NCBI GenBank assembly: GCA_023014365.1 | Contig: JAEBUN010000050.1 | Location: forward strand, 1 to 64,000 | Source of the DNA: Lepiota brunneoincarnata | Lineage: Eukaryota > Basidiomycota > Agaricomycetes > Agaricales > Agaricaceae | Direction of reading: 5' to 3' | DNA: 64,000 nucleotides | In this document: positions 61,003 to 64,000 of the stretch, one piece after another | How positions within the stretch are numbered: the first letter of the stretch is position 1 | Layout: every line of letters starts with the position of its first letter | The notes under the pieces: generated by a model | The model's input: only the letters and a program-made list of their open reading frames with translations | Told to the model about the DNA's origin: nothing | Database searches by the model: none | Translations under genes and position numbers: made by a program

Positions 61003-62530
61003 TTAGCGCTTAGCAGGCGGGTTGGTCGGCTTCCAGGATCCCCCAACAGGTCCAACGCCAAAACCACCGAAAGCAGCACCGGCGCTAGGAGGCTGATCAG
61101 ACACAGGGAACCCCGACACGCGCGTGGGGTTGCCTGCACTTGGGGGAGCCTGGAAGGAGGATCGGAAACCAGTAGGAGGGGCCCCTTGGATGGAGAGGAA
61201 TTTATTGGGCTGGGGACGGTCCTCGGTATTGTACTGATTGATGGGTCAGATCCACGGTAAGCGGGCAAAGGAACAAGCGCACCTGGAATTCGAGGCCAAT
61301 CTGATCAGCCTCTGAGACATCCAACAATTTAACCATCTTCTTCCCGATGCTATTCAGCTTCTCCACGTCTTCCTTACTCCTCGTCCATAGTTGGATCCGA
61401 TCAACCTTGGTCCGCAAGCTGACCACAGCACCGCAAACCTCATCTCCATCCTCCAACTCTTCACCAACTAAAGCCATCGCCAACCAGCTCCAGCACCGAT
61501 CAAGTAGTTCTGGGTTGTTTTTCATTGTGAGAACCCATTTTCCCCCATTGGCGTTAGCAGGATCCTCCCACATGGGTTTGATACCCGCCTTGAAAAGGTG
61601 ATAGTTGGAGTTTTTCTCAAGCTTGGAAGGGGGTTTGAGCCAGTTGAAGTATCTGCAAAAGGCCTCGACAGTGCTGAACTCGCCGATGACAGTCAGACCA
61701 GCTTCGTAGTCCTGGGTATCGGGAGGGTGAACACTATATGCATCGGAGGTAGCTGAGGTAGGCGCCGCGGATGCGGGAGTGAAGGGGAATTTGGCTTTTG
61801 TATCATGGTATATTGTCCTGCGAGACATCGGGTTAGTACATGGTTGGATCTATAGCGTGATTGAAGCAGGGGGGTGATGCGGGCCCTTACAGATGGGGTC
61901 GGAATGATGTATGAGATAGACGCACCAAGTGAACTGTAAGGGATGTTCTGGTGCCTTCATTTGAACGCCAGGCGTCTTCGGATCCTCAATCATAGGAGCC
62001 TCGGGCGGTTTTGAAGTGCCATCTATGCTGAGGTGCCGCGTCTTGACGAGTCGAGCAGTGATAGCATCGAGGCTGGGTATGTTCTTATACCCGACTTTGG
62101 GCCGTCCCTTCTCAGTGGCGACGTTTTCCTGGTTGAGTTTCTCAAGTCTCTCCGACGTAAGTGCATCCCCACCACTCTCGGCTACAGGAGTCTCGGCTAG
62201 AGGCGACGTAGATGTGGGGACTGGTGAAGCGGAACGGGTGTTGGGTGCATTCACAGCAGTGGAATCGTTGGTAGATGCCGTAGTAGCGAGCGAGGTGGAT
62301 GATCCTGTTCGAAGGGCATGGGCAGCAAGGCGTGGACGAGGAGCTGTGGGGGGTGTACCATTGGCATTTGTGTCCTTGTTGAGGCCAATGCGAGCGACGA
62401 GCTTCTCAAGGGGTGGGAGACGAGGGAGCTTTGTGGTAGCCGGATCTTTGGCAGGGATGGTGGGTGTAGCGTCGGGGGAGGCCATGGTGGTGGTGGGACG
62501 TTGGAAGGAGAGAGGGCCCAGCACTGCCAT
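61003..62530 (-). CDS. Class II eIF4E (4EHP/eIF4E2-like) cap-binding protein with N-terminal extension
   Basis: Exons 61926-62530, 61283-61817 and 61003-61233 join in frame to 456 residues; introns are 108 and 49 nt. The cap-binding core starts at HPLQFTW (about residue 196) and has IGEFSTVEAFCRYFNWLKPP, HLFKAGIKPMWEDPANANGG (the second cap-stacking Trp in MWED), GGKWVLTMK, LVGEELEDGDEVCGAVVSLR and IQLWTR. At the first cap-stacking position I read Tyr (TQDYEAG) in place of Trp, as in class II proteins, which usually repress translation of selected mRNAs. Residues 1-195 are a low-complexity Ser/Thr/Pro/Ala extension; the C-terminus is a Gly/Pro-rich tail. A second Met at 62485 (MASPDATPT) could be the true start. 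Confidence 0.88.
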
Positions 62531-62638
62531 CTCGTCTCCTCAAGATCTACTCATCACAACAGTGACCAGCGCTTAGTAGCCGACGTTACTGAGACAATAA
62601 TCTCGGCGCTTCAACCCGTGTTATCACCCTTTTGAGCA
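62531..62638. promoter_or_regulatory. Divergent promoter region of eIF4E and dehydrogenase genes
   Basis: 108 bp separate the two start codons. No specific motif is evident. Confidence 0.35.
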
Positions 62639-63994
62639 ATGGGAGTCTCTGCATCCGCAAGATTCGATCCCACGGCTGACCTTGTAGACCTCAAGGGCAA
62701 GGTCATCATCGTAACAGGTGGCAAGTGCGTCTACCAAAGGGGCTCAGCTCCCATTTCACCCTACTACACTGACGCCTAAACTAAGCGCTGGCATCGGCTT
62801 CGCAACAGTCCAACAACTGGCCCGTGCGGGCGCCAAGGTCTATCTTGCAGCTAGAAACGAATCCCGTGCTACGGAAGCACTCGCGCAATTGGAGGCAGAC
62901 GGACTCACTAACGTGCATTGGCTGACATTAGACCTAGATGATCCAAGGGATGGCCAAGCATAGCGCCGAAGAGTTTTTGAAGAAAGAAGAGAGGTTGGAT
63001 GTGCTTGGTGAGTTGTGGCCGGACTGATTCGCCCTTCTTGACCTGAACCATGCCCAGTGAACAATGCTGGGTTGTGAGCTCTGAGGTCTCCATCCTACCG
63101 AATCGTTACTTATACATTTGTTTGCAGGCTCTCCGGCCCCTTTGAGATCGGACGAGATGGTGCGATTCTCTATATCTCGTATCATCTCACTTATAACTCC
63201 CTCTTGTGATAGGCGTCGCGTCAATGACTATCGTCAAGTGAGTTAGTCCAAACTCATGAAAGTCTTAGGACTTCAACTACGAACAAACAGCTATATCAGT
63301 CCCTTTGTCTTCACCGAAACACTACTTCCCCTCCTCCAAAAAACCGCACAAGAGCCGGATTCCTGACGTCCGCATTGTGAACGTACGGTCGCCCCGCTTC
63401 TACCCCCGACCTTCACTTACCAATAAACCACCCCAGCTGAGCTCAATAACCCACAAAATGATATCCGAGCCCTTCAAAATCACAGAAATCGAAGACTTCA
63501 ACGTCCAATACACAGGCCATCTTTTCCCCGGTTTCAAACGCTACGGTATATGCATCGCAATAAATACGAAACGCGCTCGATAACTAACTGTACGAGTCTA
63601 GCACACACAAAACTCCTTGTGCTCCTCTGGTCCACTGCCCTCCAGCACCATCTCCTCTCCACACCATCCTCTACAGGCAATAGTAACCCCATAACAGTCC
63701 TCTCCATCCACCCCGGCCAAGTCGACACATTCTCGCATAAAGACCCCTGGCTCAAATACCTTTCATGGATCTCCGCGATATTCGCCCAGTCCGTCACTGA
63801 AGGTGCTTACAACTCTGTCTTTGCCGCTGCCAGTAAGAAGGTGAGAGAGAGTAGGGAAGAATATCAAGGCGCGTATCTAGAGGGACGGCCAGTTGGAACC
63901 AAGGTGGTACCCTAGCAAGATTGCTAGGGATGATGGCTTTGCGAGGGAGCTAGAGGAGACTACGAGGAGATTTTTGGCTGGGATTGGACTCTGA
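62639..63994 (+). pseudogene. Short-chain dehydrogenase/reductase with three single-base frameshifts
   Basis: Exons start at 62639 (ATG) and 62786; further introns are typical (for example 62725-62785). SDR hallmarks: TGGNAGIG at residues 26-33 (NAD(P) binding), VNNAG, VRIVNV, the active-site YxxxK as Y-A-H-T-K across an intron ending TCTAG at about 63600, and HPGQVDTFSHKDPW. It is of the retinol-dehydrogenase/WW-oxidoreductase-like type seen in fungi; substrate unknown. The frame shifts by +1 at GGG 62947-62949, CC 63362-63363 and CCC 63910-63912; in each, removing one base of the run restores the expected sequence. Either a recent pseudogene or sequencing error. The end (GIGL then TGA at 63992) is six bases before the window edge. 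Confidence 0.8.
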
Positions 63995-64000
63995 GTATGG

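Overview
The window is nuclear DNA of a filamentous basidiomycete, most likely an Agaricomycete. The genes are cut by many introns of about 45-85 nt (GT...AG, one 108 nt). They include a laminarinase-type GH16 glucanase with very short exons, a DUF6533-like membrane protein, F-box/LRR remnants and a small secreted cysteine-rich protein. Gag fragments and other retroelements of the kind common in Agaricomycetes fill the second half. I could not fix the genus.

Layout. 0.2-7.8 kb is a dense gene block: secreted cysteine-rich protein (+), a mitochondrial ornithine-carrier gene whose last exon is full of frameshifts (-), a 650-residue coiled-coil protein (-), and a GH16 glucanase (+) that shares a 123-bp divergent promoter with it. 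7.8-15.3 kb holds no gene I can support. 15.3-18.0 kb has a decayed F-box gene (-) and a small conserved fungal protein (+). 20.1-30.1 kb is a rearranged duplication: two decayed copies of an oxodicarboxylate-type mitochondrial carrier and a decayed copy of the 3' half of the neighbouring ABC gene, mixed with two inverted ~2.5-kb repeat arms. 30.2-33.5 kb carries an intact two-NBD ABC ATPase and a thiopurine-type methyltransferase, both on the minus strand.

35.0-58.0 kb is a transposon island. A non-autonomous hAT element (perfect 8-bp target duplication) abuts a chromodomain Ty3/Gypsy element (LTRs at 37.1 and 57.5 kb). The Gypsy element has lost its reverse transcriptase core to other retroelement fragments and carries a Tc1/mariner element. 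That Tc1 element was hit by a Ty1/Copia element (5-bp duplication ATATC), which was in turn hit by a 1.3-kb TG...CA repeat present three times here. Older layers are almost free of CpG, while the Copia element is CpG-rich; its two LTRs differ at four bases, all CpG transitions.

58.9-64.0 kb returns to genes: a DUF6533-like membrane protein (+), a class II eIF4E (4EHP-like) with a long N-terminal extension (-), and a divergent short-chain dehydrogenase (+) carrying three single-base duplications. The genes look like ordinary housekeeping, secreted or wall-modifying functions and do not form one pathway. The most unusual material is the nested transposon stack, its CpG contrast, the uncharacterised 1.3-kb repeat and the 22-30 kb inverted duplication.
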